64,000 nt of DNA from Hyphomicrobiales bacterium (GTDB lineage: Bacteria > Pseudomonadota > Alphaproteobacteria > Rhizobiales > Rhizobiaceae), in assembly GCA_900473805.1 (NCBI GenBank), contig UCMS01000032.1, positions 62,001 to 126,000 on the forward strand, read 5' to 3'. This document shows, piece after piece, positions 47,144 to 57,413 of this stretch (position 1 is its first letter; each line of letters starts with the position of its first letter). Below the pieces are notes generated by a model. It saw only the letters and a program-made list of their open reading frames with translations, was not told the origin of the DNA and made no database searches. The translations under genes were made by a program, and so were the position numbers.

Positions 47144-48380
47144 CACGATCGCGGCACGGACAGGTTACGACGTTGAGGCCATCAGGCGGGATTTCCCGAT
47201 CCTGTCGCGCGAGGTCTATGGCAAGAAGCTGGTCTATCTCGACAATGCCGCCTCGGCCCAGAAGCCGCGCCAGGTGATCGACGCGATCGCCCATGCCTAT
47301 TCCAACGAATATGCCAATGTGCATCGTGGTCTGCATTTCCTCTCCAATGCCGCGACGGACGCCTATGAAGCAGCGCGCGAAAAGGTGCGCCGCTTTCTGA
47401 ATGCTCCCTCGATCGACGAGGTGATCTTCACCAAGTCCTCGACCGAGGCGATCAATACGGTCGCCTATGGCTGGGGCATGAAGCATATCGGCGAGGGCGA
47501 CGAAATCGTGCTCTCGATCATGGAGCACCACTCCAACATCGTGCCTTGGCATTTTTTGCGAGAGCGCAAGGGCGCCAAGCTCGTCTGGGCGCCGGTGACC
47601 GATGACGGTGCTTTCGACATGGAAGCCTTTGTCAACTGCCTGACCGAGCGCACCAAGCTGATCGCCATCACCCATATGTCGAATGCGCTCGGCACCGTCG
47701 TGCCGATCAAGGAAGTCTGCCGCATCGCCCATGAGCGTGGCATCGCCGTCATGGTGGATGGCAGCCAAGGCGCGGTCCACCTTCCTGTTGACGTCCAGGA
47801 TCTCGGCTGTGACTGGTATGCCGTGACCGGCCACAAGCTCTACGGTCCCTCGGGCATCGGCGTGCTCTGGGGCAAGATGGACCGCCTGAAGGATATGGAT
47901 CCCTTCATGGGTGGCGGTGAGATGATCATCAAGGTCTCCGAAGATCGCGTGACCTATAACGAGCCGCCGCACCGGTTCGAGGCCGGTACGCCGCCGATCG
48001 TCCAGGCGATCGGTCTTGGCTATGCGCTGGACTACATGGAGAAGCTCGGCCGAGAGAATATCGCAGCCCACGAGGAAAGCCTGCGCGCCTATGCGCATGA
48101 GCGCCTCTCGGCGATCAATTCGCTGAGGATCATCGGCAACGCGCCGGGCAAGGGAGCGATCTTCTCCTTCGAACTCGCCGGCATCCACGCCCATGACGTC
48201 TCGACGATGATCGACCGTCGCGGCGTGGCCGTTCGCGCAGGCACGCACTGCGCCCAGCCGCTTCTAGCACGTTTCGGCGTGACCTCCACTTGCCGGGCGT
48301 CCTTCGGCCTTTATAACACACGGGAAGAAGTCGATGCGCTGGCGGACGCTCTGGATTACGCCCGCAGCTTCTTCGCCTGA
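47136..48380 (+). CDS. sufS: Cysteine desulfurase SufS
   Basis: This 414-residue group II desulfurase has the PLP-Lys in TGHKLYGPSGIG (about 226), the AGTHCAQPLL loop with the active-site Cys (about 368) and RASFGLYNTREEVD. The start MADTIAARTGYDVEAIRRDF lies 8 bases inside the end of sufD. The much longer upstream open frame (from 47031) is a sufD shadow. With sufT it ends the main suf transcript. Confidence 0.96.
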   Translation: MADTIAARTGYDVEAIRRDFPILSREVYGKKLVYLDNAASAQKPRQVIDAIAHAYSNEYANVHRGLHFLSNAATDAYEAAREKVRRFLNAPSIDEVIFTKSSTEAINTVAYGWGMKHIGEGDEIVLSIMEHHSNIVPWHFLRERKGAKLVWAPVTDDGAFDMEAFVNCLTERTKLIAITHMSNALGTVVPIKEVCRIAHERGIAVMVDGSQGAVHLPVDVQDLGCDWYAVTGHKLYGPSGIGVLWGKMDRLKDMDPFMGGGEMIIKVSEDRVTYNEPPHRFEAGTPPIVQAIGLGYALDYMEKLGRENIAAHEESLRAYAHERLSAINSLRIIGNAPGKGAIFSFELAGIHAHDVSTMIDRRGVAVRAGTHCAQPLLARFGVTSTCRASFGLYNTREEVDALADALDYARSFFA

Positions 48381-48392
48381 GGAATGAACACC

Positions 48393-48767
48393 ATGAGTGA
48401 CACGGAAACCAAGCCCGACGTCCGCGAAGGCATCATCAACACGGCGATCCCGCCGGAAGAGGTCGCCCGCCTCTCCGACGATATCATCTCCGCGCTGAAG
48501 ACCGTCTATGACCCGGAAATCCCGGCCGACATCTTCGAACTCGGGCTGATCTACAAGATCGACATCGAGGACGACCGCACGGTGAAGATCGTCATGACCC
48601 TGACGGCACCCGGTTGCCCGGTGGCCGGTGAAATGCCGGGCTGGGTCGAGAATGCCGTCGGTTCGGTCGAAGGCGTGTCGGGTGTCGAAGTGGAAATGAG
48701 CTTCGATCCGCCGTGGACGCCGGACCGCATGTCCGAAGAGGCGCAGGTCGCCGTCGGCTGGTACTGA
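48393..48767 (+). CDS. sufT: SufT/MIP18-family (DUF59) Fe-S assembly protein
   Basis: This roughly 124-residue DUF59 protein has the conserved KTVYDPEIPADIFELGLIY near residues 40-58 and LTAPGCPVAGEMPGWVE with the reactive Cys. SufT proteins help in maturation of Fe-S enzymes, especially under high demand. An ATG at 48384 is possible but lies against its own GAGGA; 48393 has better spacing. A strong terminator follows. In relatives sufA comes next; here a minus-strand rut operon lies between. Confidence 0.93.
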   Translation: MSDTETKPDVREGIINTAIPPEEVARLSDDIISALKTVYDPEIPADIFELGLIYKIDIEDDRTVKIVMTLTAPGCPVAGEMPGWVENAVGSVEGVSGVEVEMSFDPPWTPDRMSEEAQVAVGWY

Positions 48768-48786
48768 GAAAATTAGGCAATCAACG

Positions 48787-48815
48787 AAACGGCCCGCCTC
48801 GTGCGGGCCGTTTTG
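48787..48815. terminator. Terminator after sufT (also facing rutF)
   Basis: The perfect 11-bp stem AAACGGCCCGC/GCGGGCCGTTT (48787-48797 and 48803-48813) has a 5-base loop and ends in T. It separates convergent sufT and rutF. Confidence 0.9.
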
Positions 48816-48832
48816 CGTTTGGGTACAGTTAT

Positions 48833-49360
48833 TTAGACGGTGCGATAGCCACGGTCGAAATAGACAAGCGCCTCGCCGTCCTCGCGGGTGGTGACGTCGA
48901 GAACCTCGCAGAACAACACGTCATGGGTGCTGCCGTCATGCACTTCCGTGATCCGGCATTCAAAGGAAGCGAGCGCATCGACGAGGCGCGGCGTGCCCGA
49001 CGGCGTCGTCTCCCAGGTGGCGGCGGCGAAGCGCTCATCGACCGGTGTCTTGCCACCGAAGAGCCGGCTGACAGGCTCGTGTTTTGCCGAGAGCGCGTTG
49101 ACGGTGACGAAGCCATTGGCGCTGACGGCAGGATAGGCGGACGAACCCTTGTTGAGGCAGACGAGTAGTGTCGGTGGATTGTCCGAAACGCTGGTGACGG
49201 CCGTTGCGGCAAAGCCGGCACGACCGCCGGGTCCGTCAGTGGTGACGATGGTGACGGCGGCGGCGAGGCGGGCCATGCCATTGCGATAGGCGGCACTTTT
49301 CTCAGGCGAGACGCTGTCCGGTGCAGGGGCGACGGGGGCGATGGTCTTCGTGGCCAGCAT
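48833..49360 (-). CDS. rutF: Flavin reductase RutF
   Basis: This 175-residue flavin reductase-like domain protein supplies reduced FMN to the RutA oxygenase. It has [32 protein letters not shown] (flavin-binding) and [18 protein letters not shown] typical of the family. The ATG at 49360 follows AAGGACC, 11 bp from the rutD stop; a GTG at 49375 is less likely. It is the last gene of the operon, and rutE and rutG are absent. Confidence 0.92.
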   Translation of the reverse strand: MLATKTIAPVAPAPDSVSPEKSAAYRNGMARLAAAVTIVTTDGPGGRAGFAATAVTSVSDNPPTLLVCLNKGSSAYPAVSANGFVTVNALSAKHEPVSRLFGGKTPVDERFAAATWETTPSGTPRLVDALASFECRITEVHDGSTHDVLFCEVLDVTTREDGEALVYFDRGYRTV

Positions 49361-49371
49361 GGCAGGTCCTT

Positions 49372-50157
49372 TCACGCGCGTTCGAGGCCCGACAGGAAGT
49401 CGAGGACCGCGCTGTTGAATGTTTGCGGATAGGTGACATTGACGGCATGTCCACCGGCGACGGTGAGCACAAGATTTGCGTTTGGCAGCCCTTCTGCGAG
49501 GCGCAGCGACCGCGAATAGGGGACGAGCAGGTCGTCACGCGTGGCAATGACAAGCGTCGGCGTCTGGATCTCGCCGAGGCGGTCGTCGATATCGAAGGCG
49601 CGCAGCGCCGCAATCCGGCGCAGGATATTGTCGCGCCCCTGGAAATGGGCAAGCGCATGCGCCTCTTCCGCCGCCATCTTCTCGGGGTTTTCCGCCATGT
49701 AGATGGCCGGATAAAGGAAGAGCGGCTGTGCCTTGACGAAGGCCTCGATACCGGCGTTTTCCAGGAGAGCGATGCGCACGTCGAAGCAGCGCCCTGAATG
49801 CGGATCGGCCTTGCTCCAGGCATTGATCAGCACCAGGCTTTCGATCAGTTCCGGCCGGCGCAGTGCCAGATCAAGCCCGATCAGGCCACCCAGCGCATGG
49901 CCCATGAAATGGAAACTCTTGAGTTTCAGCGTCTCGACGATTTCGAGCACGTCGTCGGCCATGGCTGCGATGCCGCCGACTTCGGGCACCGAGCCACCCG
50001 TCTTGCCGCAGCCGCGATGGTCATACGTAACGATGCGGAAACGCTCCGAGAGGGCAGGGATCTGCGGTGCCCAATAGCCGCCGGAGCCGCCAAGTCCTGA
50101 CGAGAGCAGAATGGTCGGCGCATCGGGGGAGGTGGGGCCGTGGATGTCATAATGCAT
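49372..50157 (-). CDS. rutD: RutD, aminoacrylate hydrolase-like alpha/beta protein
   Basis: This 261-residue alpha/beta hydrolase-fold protein has the RutD-specific GHALGGL in place of GxSxG, so the nucleophile is Ala. The rest of the family pattern is also present: [47 protein letters not shown] and DDLLVP. RutD speeds the loss of toxic aminoacrylate released in uracil breakdown. A 191-bp gap holding an inverted repeat separates it from rutC upstream. Confidence 0.93.
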   Translation of the reverse strand: MHYDIHGPTSPDAPTILLSSGLGGSGGYWAPQIPALSERFRIVTYDHRGCGKTGGSVPEVGGIAAMADDVLEIVETLKLKSFHFMGHALGGLIGLDLALRRPELIESLVLINAWSKADPHSGRCFDVRIALLENAGIEAFVKAQPLFLYPAIYMAENPEKMAAEEAHALAHFQGRDNILRRIAALRAFDIDDRLGEIQTPTLVIATRDDLLVPYSRSLRLAEGLPNANLVLTVAGGHAVNVTYPQTFNSAVLDFLSGLERA

Positions 50158-50183
50158 GGAATGCTCTTGTTTCTGAATGAAGA

Positions 50184-50338
50184 ACCCCGCCCCAAACCCC
50201 TCCCCACAAGGGGGAGGGGCTTAATCCGCGGCACCGTGACAGCCACACAATATGCACCTGTGGGGAGGTTGCCCGTTGAGTGTATCGCTGAGGCTGACTT
50301 AGCCCCTCCCCCTTGTGGGGAGGGGTTGGGGAGGGGAA
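50184..50338. repeat. Inverted repeat element between rutC and rutD
   Basis: Two roughly 40-bp arms, 50184-50224 and 50299-50338, are inverted copies of each other, with a 25-bp identical core (CCCCTCCCC, ACAAG, GGGGAGGGGCT). About 75 bp separate them, and each arm is itself nearly palindromic. The layout resembles a REP or RIME-type intergenic repeat of Rhizobiales. The transcript could form a large hairpin inside the rut operon. No transposase is present. Confidence 0.85.
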
Positions 50339-50348
50339 GCAGTTGAAC

Positions 50349-50738
50349 TCACTTCTTTCCGATATGCGCAACCGTCGCGATCTCGACCAGCGCGTCCGGC
50401 TTCACCAACCCGCACTGCACGCAATAGCGGGCCGGCTCGTTGCTGGGGAAGTATTCGGCATAGACCTTGTTCACCGCCTTGTAGTTTGCCCAGTCGGTGA
50501 CGAAGATGTGGTTCATCGTGACGTCCTGCATGGTGCCGCCGGCGGTCTCGATGACGGATTTGATGGTTTCGAGCACATGGCGCGTCTGAGCCTCGGCATC
50601 GCCGACATGCACGACGTCATTGTTCTTGTCGAAGGGAAGGGTTCCTGAGACATAGAGGATGCCATCGGCAAGGGTGCCGGGCGAATAGGGAGCAAGCGGC
50701 TTGGATGTGCCTTCCGGAACGACGATGGTCTTGGGCAT
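50349..50738 (-). CDS. rutC: RutC, YjgF/RidA-family aminoacrylate reactive protein
   Basis: This 129-residue YjgF/YER057c/UK114 (Rid) family member has the start [38 protein letters not shown] and the C-terminal [18 protein letters not shown]. The last segment contains the Arg-x-Cys pocket of the RutC group. It converts 3-aminoacrylate to malonic semialdehyde precursors. GGAGAG precedes the ATG, 46 bp from rutB. The in-frame upstream extension to 50825 lacks homology. Confidence 0.94.
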   Translation of the reverse strand: MPKTIVVPEGTSKPLAPYSPGTLADGILYVSGTLPFDKNNDVVHVGDAEAQTRHVLETIKSVIETAGGTMQDVTMNHIFVTDWANYKAVNKVYAEYFPSNEPARYCVQCGLVKPDALVEIATVAHIGKK

Positions 50739-50784
50739 TCTCACACTCTCCTGGTTCGATGTGGTAATGTTGGAACTTTGATGA

Positions 50785-51527
50785 TCATTCGACCGCGTCG
50801 GCAGGCGCTGCCTGACCGATCGCACCGCAGAAGTCGTTGACGGTCGCCACCCAGCCGAAGAACTTTTCGACGTTGTAAACGGTCGCCTTTTGAATGAAGT
50901 CGGGGCCGAGGTGATGGGTTGCGTCCTCGAGCATCACGCCGAAATATTCGAGGTGGAAGGCATCGCGCAGCGAGCTTTCGACGCAGACATTGGTGGCAAT
51001 GCCGACGAAGACGAGGTTGCGGATGCCGCGGGCGCGCAGCACGCTGTCCATGTTGGTGTTGAAGAAGCCGGAATAGCGGCTCTTCGGCACCAGGATGTCA
51101 CCGGGCTTCGGCTGCAATTCGTCGACGATCGCATAGTCCCAGGTGCCCTTGGCGAGCAGCTTGCCCTGAAGCTCCGGCCGTTTGCGCATGGTTTTCAGCG
51201 CATTCGACTTGTGCCAGTTGGGCGAGCCGGGGCCGCCGGCCTCGACATAGTCAGGATCCCAGCCGTTCTGGAAATAGACGACAAGAACGCCCGCATCGCG
51301 TGCTGCATCGAGCGTCTTCTTGATGTTGGAGATCGTGCCCTTGGCGCCTGAAATGTCGAAGCCGGCGAGATCGACGTAACCGCCTTCTGTCGAATAGGCA
51401 TTCTGCATGTCGACAACGACGACCGCCGTTTCCAATGGCTTCAGGGTGATCGGCTCGGGCCGGGCCGGAAGCGTGACGCTCTTCGTCAGTTCCGGGCGTG
51501 GCTGATAGCCTGCGACAACGGCCTCGC

Positions 51528-51531
<4 letters not shown>
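50785..51531 (-). CDS. rutB: RutB, ureidoacrylate amidohydrolase
   Basis: This 248-residue cysteine hydrolase of the isochorismatase fold has its triad in [11 protein letters not shown] (Asp), [11 protein letters not shown] (Lys) and ATNVCVES (Cys). It removes CO2 and ammonia from ureidoacrylate made by RutA. Its ATG overlaps the rutA stop by 4 bases (ATGA), so the genes are translationally coupled. Confidence 0.95.
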
Positions 51532-52619
<1,088 letters not shown>

Positions 52620-52676
52620 ATCTGTTCTCCGCTTCTGGAGGCGCGCGATGCGCCGTATTTGGTTCGCACAGAGATA

Positions 52677-52692
52677 AGCAACCGCCGTGCCA
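52677..52692 (-). promoter_or_regulatory. Sigma-54 promoter of the rut operon
   Basis: The minus strand reads TGGCACGGCGGTTGCT, matching the sigma-54 consensus TGGCAC-N5-TTGCW with the correct GG-N10-GC spacing. Start of transcription would fall near 52666, about 47 bases before rutA. E. coli rutA is also sigma-54 and NtrC dependent, so nitrogen-limitation control is expected. No clear NtrC site was found. Confidence 0.85.
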
Positions 52693-52743
52693 GATTAGAA
52701 AAGCACATAAAAACAAATACTTACTTGGGTAGTCACGAAATAT

Positions 52744-52759
52744 TTTACCGGATGGTCAA
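52744..52759. promoter_or_regulatory. RutR-like operator
   Basis: TTTACCGGATGGTCAA matches 12 of 14 fixed positions of the E. coli RutR box TTGACCA-N2-TGGTCAA. It lies about 52 bp upstream of the -24 element of the rutA promoter. RutR is a TetR-family regulator released by uracil or thymine. A rutR gene is not in this window. Confidence 0.6.
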
Positions 52760-53065
52760 AATTTTCTGCGAAATCAGCGCCTTTTGCCTGTGTTTCGGTC
52801 GGATGCCGCTGTGCACTGCGTCATTTTTGATCGTCATCAAGTCGGGGGCAGCGGGAGGCATCGCGGCAAGCTACTGATAAAAGCCAGGTTTCTTGACTGT
52901 GCAAAGTTTGCCCACGGATTGACCAGAGCCAGCTTCGCCCCCGCGATCTTGCTCTCGGAGAACCGTATGACAGCGCGTAAGCTATTGAACCCTTAAGGCG
53001 CGTCCCTTACATTGGTCGGACGAAACGCCGGACCTTGAACCCGGTTGTTGATGGAGACTGTGCCG

Positions 53066-53446
53066 ATGGGCTTTCAGGTAATGACGCTGAGCGATGCGGC
53101 TGCCGCACGCGTCAAGGCTATCGTCGATAATTCCGGCCCCGATGCCAAGGGCATCAGGGTGGGGATCAAGAAAGGCGGCTGCGCCGGGATGGAATACACC
53201 ATCGATCTGGTGCGCGAGCCGAACCCGAAGGACGACCGCATCGAGCGGGATGGCGCAACGGTGTGGATCGACCCGGCCGCGGTGCTTTATCTCCTCGGCA
53301 CGGAAATGGGTTTCGAGACCACGACCCTGCGCTCTGGCTTCACCTTCCACAATCCCAACCAGACCTCGGCCTGTGGCTGCGGCGAATCGGTGGAACTGAA
53401 AGCTGCCGATCTGGCCGAACTGGCCCGCCAGCGGGAAACCGCCTGA
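53066..53446 (+). CDS. sufA: A-type Fe-S carrier SufA
   Basis: This 126-residue HesB/IscA-family carrier has its cysteines in KKGGCAGMEYT and SACGCGESVEL. Start MGFQVMTLSDAA at 53066 follows TGGAGACT; the open frame extends 7 residues further. SufA usually ends the suf operon, but here 4.3 kb of rut DNA lies between it and sufT, so it must use its own promoter. The C-terminal AADLAELARQRE is extra to the core fold. A terminator follows. Confidence 0.93.
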   Translation: MGFQVMTLSDAAAARVKAIVDNSGPDAKGIRVGIKKGGCAGMEYTIDLVREPNPKDDRIERDGATVWIDPAAVLYLLGTEMGFETTTLRSGFTFHNPNQTSACGCGESVELKAADLAELARQRETA

Positions 53447-53473
53447 CCACACTTCTGCTACAGCAATGCCATG

Positions 53474-53498
53474 GCGGCCGGTTTTACCCGGCCGTTTT
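53474..53498 (+). terminator. Terminator after sufA
   Basis: The perfect 7-bp stem CGGCCGG/CCGGCCG (53475-53481 and 53488-53494) has a 6-base loop and is followed by TTTTG. Confidence 0.8.
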
Positions 53499-53559
53499 GT
53501 GTTACTGTGGCTTGCAGTTTTTGCGGCCGATAATTTCCCGATGCAGCGGCACGGTGCAG

Positions 53560-53886
53560 TCAGTCGCGCTTGATGCTCATCAGCACGTCCCACATGTCCG
53601 CGCCGGTTTCCCAGACGCTGGCATTGGCCTTGAAGCCGATTTCGCTTTCGGCCAAGGACACAGCCTCCTGGGCGAGATCGACATTCGATGTCTCATCGAA
53701 GTTTTGGTCACCGGAGGGGGAGACGGAGGCCCGGACGCCTCCGGTTTCTTCTGTGAAGAAGGTCGTTTTCAGCCGGTCATAGCCGGGCGTCATGGCATTG
53801 GCCACATTGTTCGCCGTCGCGGTTGCCCGCGTCTGCTGAGCCTGCATGCCCGACAGCGAAATTCCCATGACGGCGGAAAGGCTCAT
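53560..53886 (-). CDS. Flagellar basal-body rod (FlgC-like) small protein
   Basis: This 108-residue protein is shorter than FlgC (about 134). The N-terminal SAVMGISLSGMQAQQTRATA with ANNVANAMTPGY is the flagellar rod N-terminal signature. The C-terminal SNVDLAQEAVSLAESEIGFK with MWDVLMSIKR is the rod C-terminal signature. Both ends form a helical bundle in rod, hook and filament proteins. It stands alone, far from a flagellar cluster in this window. It may be an alternative rod component or an orphan domain. Confidence 0.8.
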   Translation of the reverse strand: MSLSAVMGISLSGMQAQQTRATATANNVANAMTPGYDRLKTTFFTEETGGVRASVSPSGDQNFDETSNVDLAQEAVSLAESEIGFKANASVWETGADMWDVLMSIKRD

Positions 53887-54045
53887 TGCAACGTCCCGAA
53901 CGCGTGAAGATCCACAGCCACTATAATGGCGGCATGTAAGCGAATGCTGAAGATCAATGGTTTTCTAGGACTGTGCGGGCATCGGAGCGATGTCCCATTT
54001 CGGGTCATGCGAAAGGAGTGGGCCCGTCATGCGACGGGTAAGCAA

Positions 54046-54070
54046 AAGCCCGACACGCCGTGCCGGGCTT
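54046..54070 (-). terminator. Terminator after the DUF1236 gene (minus strand)
   Basis: On the minus strand the stem formed by AAGCCCGGCAC and its complement (one mismatch) is followed by TTTTGCTT. It lies 24 bp after the DUF1236 stop. Confidence 0.75.
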
Positions 54071-54093
54071 CATTGTTGTATAAAGTGTCATCC

Positions 54094-54420
54094 TTACTCG
54101 ATGATCTGAATGATCTGACGCGTCTGGGGGTCGACGATGACACGGCGATCGTTGACGACGGTGTAGGAATAGTTCTCGTAGCCGTCGACGGGGTAGAGCT
54201 CGACCGGATCATCGATCACGCGACCGATCAGCACGTCGCCGTCATAGGGCACCGAGCGCACTTCGCGCTGCATGACATAGGTTTCGACCGGGGCCGGCAC
54301 CACGATGGTCGACTGGGTGGCGACCGGCGCCTGCTGGATGATTACAGTTTCCTGCGCATTGGCCGACGCCGAGAGCGTCATCAGGGCCGCTGCACCAGCG
54401 AGGATAAGAGTATTGCGCAT
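54094..54420 (-). CDS. DUF1236-family secreted protein
   Basis: This 108-residue protein has a signal peptide (MRNTLILAGAAALMTLSASA, cleavage after NAQ near residue 23). The mature domain, rich in Val, Pro and Glu, ends in the DUF1236 pattern (NYSYTVVNDRRVIVDPQTRQ, then IIQIIE). The family is common in rhizobia and its role is unknown; the C-terminal strand pattern is thought to form a small beta domain. It is monocistronic, with a terminator after it. Confidence 0.88.
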   Translation of the reverse strand: MRNTLILAGAAALMTLSASANAQETVIIQQAPVATQSTIVVPAPVETYVMQREVRSVPYDGDVLIGRVIDDPVELYPVDGYENYSYTVVNDRRVIVDPQTRQIIQIIE

Positions 54421-54504
54421 GTCTGTTCTCCTGTGTTGGACAGCGAGAGAACGGGCTAGGCCGCATTCCGTTCCATCACAGGGTTTTTCAACTTGTCACG
54501 ACAA

Positions 54505-54533
54505 ATGAAAAACGCCGCCTCAAGGGCGGCGTT
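54505..54533 (-). terminator. Terminator after gcvP (minus strand)
   Basis: On the minus strand AACGCCGCC and GGCGGCGTT form a 9-bp stem with a short loop, followed by TTTCATTTG. It lies just after the gcvP stop. Confidence 0.85.
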
Positions 54534-54554
54534 CCTGTGTCGATACTGAGGCCG

Positions 54555-57413
54555 TTACTCGGCGGCTTCCGCATATGCTTCCATCGGCGGGCAGGTGCAG
54601 ACCAGATTGCGGTCACCATAGACATTGTCGACACGGTTGACCGAGGACCAGTACTTGTCCACCCGGAAGGCGCCTGGCGGGTAGCAGGCCTGTTCGCGGC
54701 TGTAGGGGCGGGTCCATTCACCAACCAGGTCTTCCACCGTATGCGGCGCGTTCTTCAGCGGATTGTTGGTCTTGTCCATCCGGCCTTCCTCGATGTCGCG
54801 GGCTTCCTCGCGGATCGCCAGCATGGCATCGCAGAAGCGGTCGATCTCAGCCTTGGTTTCGGACTCAGTCGGCTCGATCATCAGCGTGCCCGCAACCGGC
54901 CAGCTCATGGTCGGGGCATGGAAGCCGCAGTCGATCAGGCGCTTGGCGACGTCATCGACGGTGACGCCGGCCGAGGCCTGCAATGGGCGGGTGTCAATGA
55001 TGCATTCATGCGCGACGCGACCCGAGGCCGAGGTGTAGAGCACATCATAGGCACCCTTCAGCCGTGCCGCGATGTAGTTGGCGTTGAGGATCGCGACCTT
55101 GGTGGCCTGGGTCAGACCTTCGCCGCCCATCATCAGGCAGTAGGACCAGCTGATCGGCAGGATCGACGGCGAGCCGTAAGGGCCGGCCGAAACCGCGCCT
55201 GGACGACCATCCGTCGAGACATGCCCCGGAAGGTAAGGCGCGAGATGCGCCTTGACGCCGATCGGTCCCATGCCCGGACCACCGCCGCCATGCGGGATGC
55301 AGAAGGTCTTGTGCAGATTGAGGTGCGACACGTCAGAGCCGATGTCGCCGGGGCGGGCGACGCCCACCATGGCATTCATGTTGGCCCCGTCGAGATAGAC
55401 TTGGCCACCGAACTGGTGGGTGATCTCGCAGATCTCGCGCACCGTCTCCTCGAACACACCATGCGTCGAGGGATAGGTAATCATGCAGCAGGAGAGATTG
55501 GCCGCATGTTCTTCCGCCTTCGCGCGGAAGTCATCGAGGTCGACGTCGCCGTTTTCCTTCGACTTTACCGGTACGACCGTCATGCCGACCATCTGGGCGG
55601 AGGCCGGATTGGTGCCGTGAGCGGAGGTCGGGATCAGGCAGACGGTGCGATGGGTATCGCCACGCGACAGGTGATAGGCGCGGATCGTCAAGAGGCCGGC
55701 ATATTCGCCCTGGGCACCCGAATTCGGCTGCATCGAAATCGCGTCATAGCCGGTGACGGCGCAGAGCTTTTCCGAGAGATCGTCGATCATCTCCTTGTAA
55801 CCCAGTGCCTGATCGGCTGGCACGAAGGGATGGATGTCGGAGAATTCCGGCCAGGTGATCGGCAGCATTTCCGCCGTGGCATTCAGCTTCATCGTGCACG
55901 AGCCGAGCGGGATCATCGCCCGGTCGAGCGCCAGATCTCGGTCCGACAGCCGGCGGATATAGCGGGTCATCTCGCTTTCCGCGCGGTTCATGTGGAAGAT
56001 CGGATGCGTCAGATACTCGCTGGTGCGCAGGAGATCCTTGGGCAGGCGATAATCGGCTTCGAACTCCGAGACCTTGAACTTGCCGCCAAAGGCACGCCAG
56101 ACGGCTTCGAGCGTCGCAGGGCGGGTCCGCTCGTCGAGGGCGATGCCGACCTTGGTCTCGCCGACCTTGCGCAGGTTCACACCTTCCGCGACAGCCGCCC
56201 GCATGACGAGGCCCTGCATGTGGCCGACCTCGACGGTGATCGTGTCGAAGAAGGTTTCAGGCTCGATCGTGTAGCCGAGTTTTTCCAGCCCCTTCGCCAG
56301 CAGCACCGTCTTGCGATGGACCTGCTGCGCAATCGCCTTCAACCCCTGCGGCCCGTGGAAGACCGCATACATCGAGGCCATGACGGCAAGCAGCACCTGC
56401 GCGGTGCAGATGTTCGACGTCGCCTTTTCTCGGCGGATATGCTGTTCGCGGGTCTGCAGCGACAGGCGATAGGCGCGATTGCCACGCGCATCGACGGAGA
56501 CGCCGACGAGACGGCCGGGCATGGAGCGCTTGATAGCATCCTTGACCGCCATATAGGCCGCATGCGGGCCGCCATACCCCATGGGAACGCCGAAGCGCTG
56601 GGTCGAGCCGATGGCGATATCGGCCCCCATTTCGCCAGGGGACTTCAAGAGCAGCAGCGAGAGTATGTCGGCCGCGACGGCGGCAAGTGCGCCGGTCTGG
56701 TGCAGCCGGGCGATCAGGCCAGAGAAGTCACGCACATGGCCGTGTGTGCCCGGATACTGGAAGATGGCGCCAAAGACTTCCGTCGGATCGAGGTCGGTGA
56801 AGGGGTCGCCGACGGTGACCGTCCAGCCAAGCGGCTCGGCGCGGGTCTGGATGACGGCGATGGTCTGCGGATGGCAGTCCTTGTCGACGAAGAAGCCGGT
56901 GGCCTTGGTCTTGGCGCTGCGCTGGCAGAGCGCCATGGCTTCAGCAGCTGCGGTGGCCTCGTCGAGGAGCGAGGCATTGGCCACATCGAGACCGGTGAGA
57001 TCCGTCACCATGGTCTGGAAGTTGAGAAGCGCTTCCAGGCGGCCCTGGCTGATTTCCGGCTGGTAGGGCGTGTAGGCCGTGTACCAGGCGGGGTTTTCCA
57101 GGATGTTGCGCTGGATGACCGGCGGCGTGATGGTGCCGTAATAGCCCTGGCCGATCAGCGAGGTCAGGACCTTGTTCTTGTTCGCCGTCTCGCGCAGCTT
57201 GTCGAGCGCCTCGCGCTCTGTCATCGCCGCACCCCAGGTGAGCGGCACCTTCTGGCGGATCGAGCCGGGAACGGTATCGTCGATCATCTCGTCGAGCGAG
57301 TGGTAGCCGATCACCTTCAGCATCTCCGTCATTTCGGCCGGCGAGGGGCCGATATGGCGCCGATTGGCGAAATCGTAGGGATCGTAATCCGTGAACTGGA
57401 ATTCCGTTGTCAT
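54555..57413 (-). CDS. gcvP: Glycine dehydrogenase (decarboxylating), GcvP
   Basis: This 952-residue PLP enzyme (P-protein) decarboxylates glycine and transfers aminomethyl to the lipoyl arm of GcvH. The start [18 protein letters not shown] is typical. The C-terminal half holds the PLP-Lys in [20 protein letters not shown] (about 700) and [12 protein letters not shown] upstream of it. The single-chain form is usual in Proteobacteria. Its ATG overlaps the gcvH stop (TAATG), so the two are coupled. The operon is gcvT-gcvH-gcvP. Confidence 0.97.
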   Translation of the reverse strand: MTTEFQFTDYDPYDFANRRHIGPSPAEMTEMLKVIGYHSLDEMIDDTVPGSIRQKVPLTWGAAMTEREALDKLRETANKNKVLTSLIGQGYYGTITPPVIQRNILENPAWYTAYTPYQPEISQGRLEALLNFQTMVTDLTGLDVANASLLDEATAAAEAMALCQRSAKTKATGFFVDKDCHPQTIAVIQTRAEPLGWTVTVGDPFTDLDPTEVFGAIFQYPGTHGHVRDFSGLIARLHQTGALAAVAADILSLLLLKSPGEMGADIAIGSTQRFGVPMGYGGPHAAYMAVKDAIKRSMPGRLVGVSVDARGNRAYRLSLQTREQHIRREKATSNICTAQVLLAVMASMYAVFHGPQGLKAIAQQVHRKTVLLAKGLEKLGYTIEPETFFDTITVEVGHMQGLVMRAAVAEGVNLRKVGETKVGIALDERTRPATLEAVWRAFGGKFKVSEFEADYRLPKDLLRTSEYLTHPIFHMNRAESEMTRYIRRLSDRDLALDRAMIPLGSCTMKLNATAEMLPITWPEFSDIHPFVPADQALGYKEMIDDLSEKLCAVTGYDAISMQPNSGAQGEYAGLLTIRAYHLSRGDTHRTVCLIPTSAHGTNPASAQMVGMTVVPVKSKENGDVDLDDFRAKAEEHAANLSCCMITYPSTHGVFEETVREICEITHQFGGQVYLDGANMNAMVGVARPGDIGSDVSHLNLHKTFCIPHGGGGPGMGPIGVKAHLAPYLPGHVSTDGRPGAVSAGPYGSPSILPISWSYCLMMGGEGLTQATKVAILNANYIAARLKGAYDVLYTSASGRVAHECIIDTRPLQASAGVTVDDVAKRLIDCGFHAPTMSWPVAGTLMIEPTESETKAEIDRFCDAMLAIREEARDIEEGRMDKTNNPLKNAPHTVEDLVGEWTRPYSREQACYPPGAFRVDKYWSSVNRVDNVYGDRNLVCTCPPMEAYAEAAE

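Larger units (their letters stand above)
52620..53065. other. Divergent control region between rutA and sufA
   Basis: 446 bp without a gene. On the rutA side it has a sigma-54 promoter (52677-52692) and a RutR-like operator (52744-52759). The rest (52760-53065) should hold the sufA promoter, but no clear box was found there; TTGACCAGAGCC near 52918 is only half of a RutR site. An A/T-rich stretch covers about 52690-52790. Confidence 0.6.

Noticed and set aside
50184-50338. Insertion sequence or small transposon
   Set aside because: The paired arms lack a transposase, and no target duplication was seen. A REP/RIME-like element fits better.
52918-52929. Second RutR site near sufA (TTGACCAGAGCC)
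   Set aside because: Only the left half matches; the right half is absent, so it is treated as chance.
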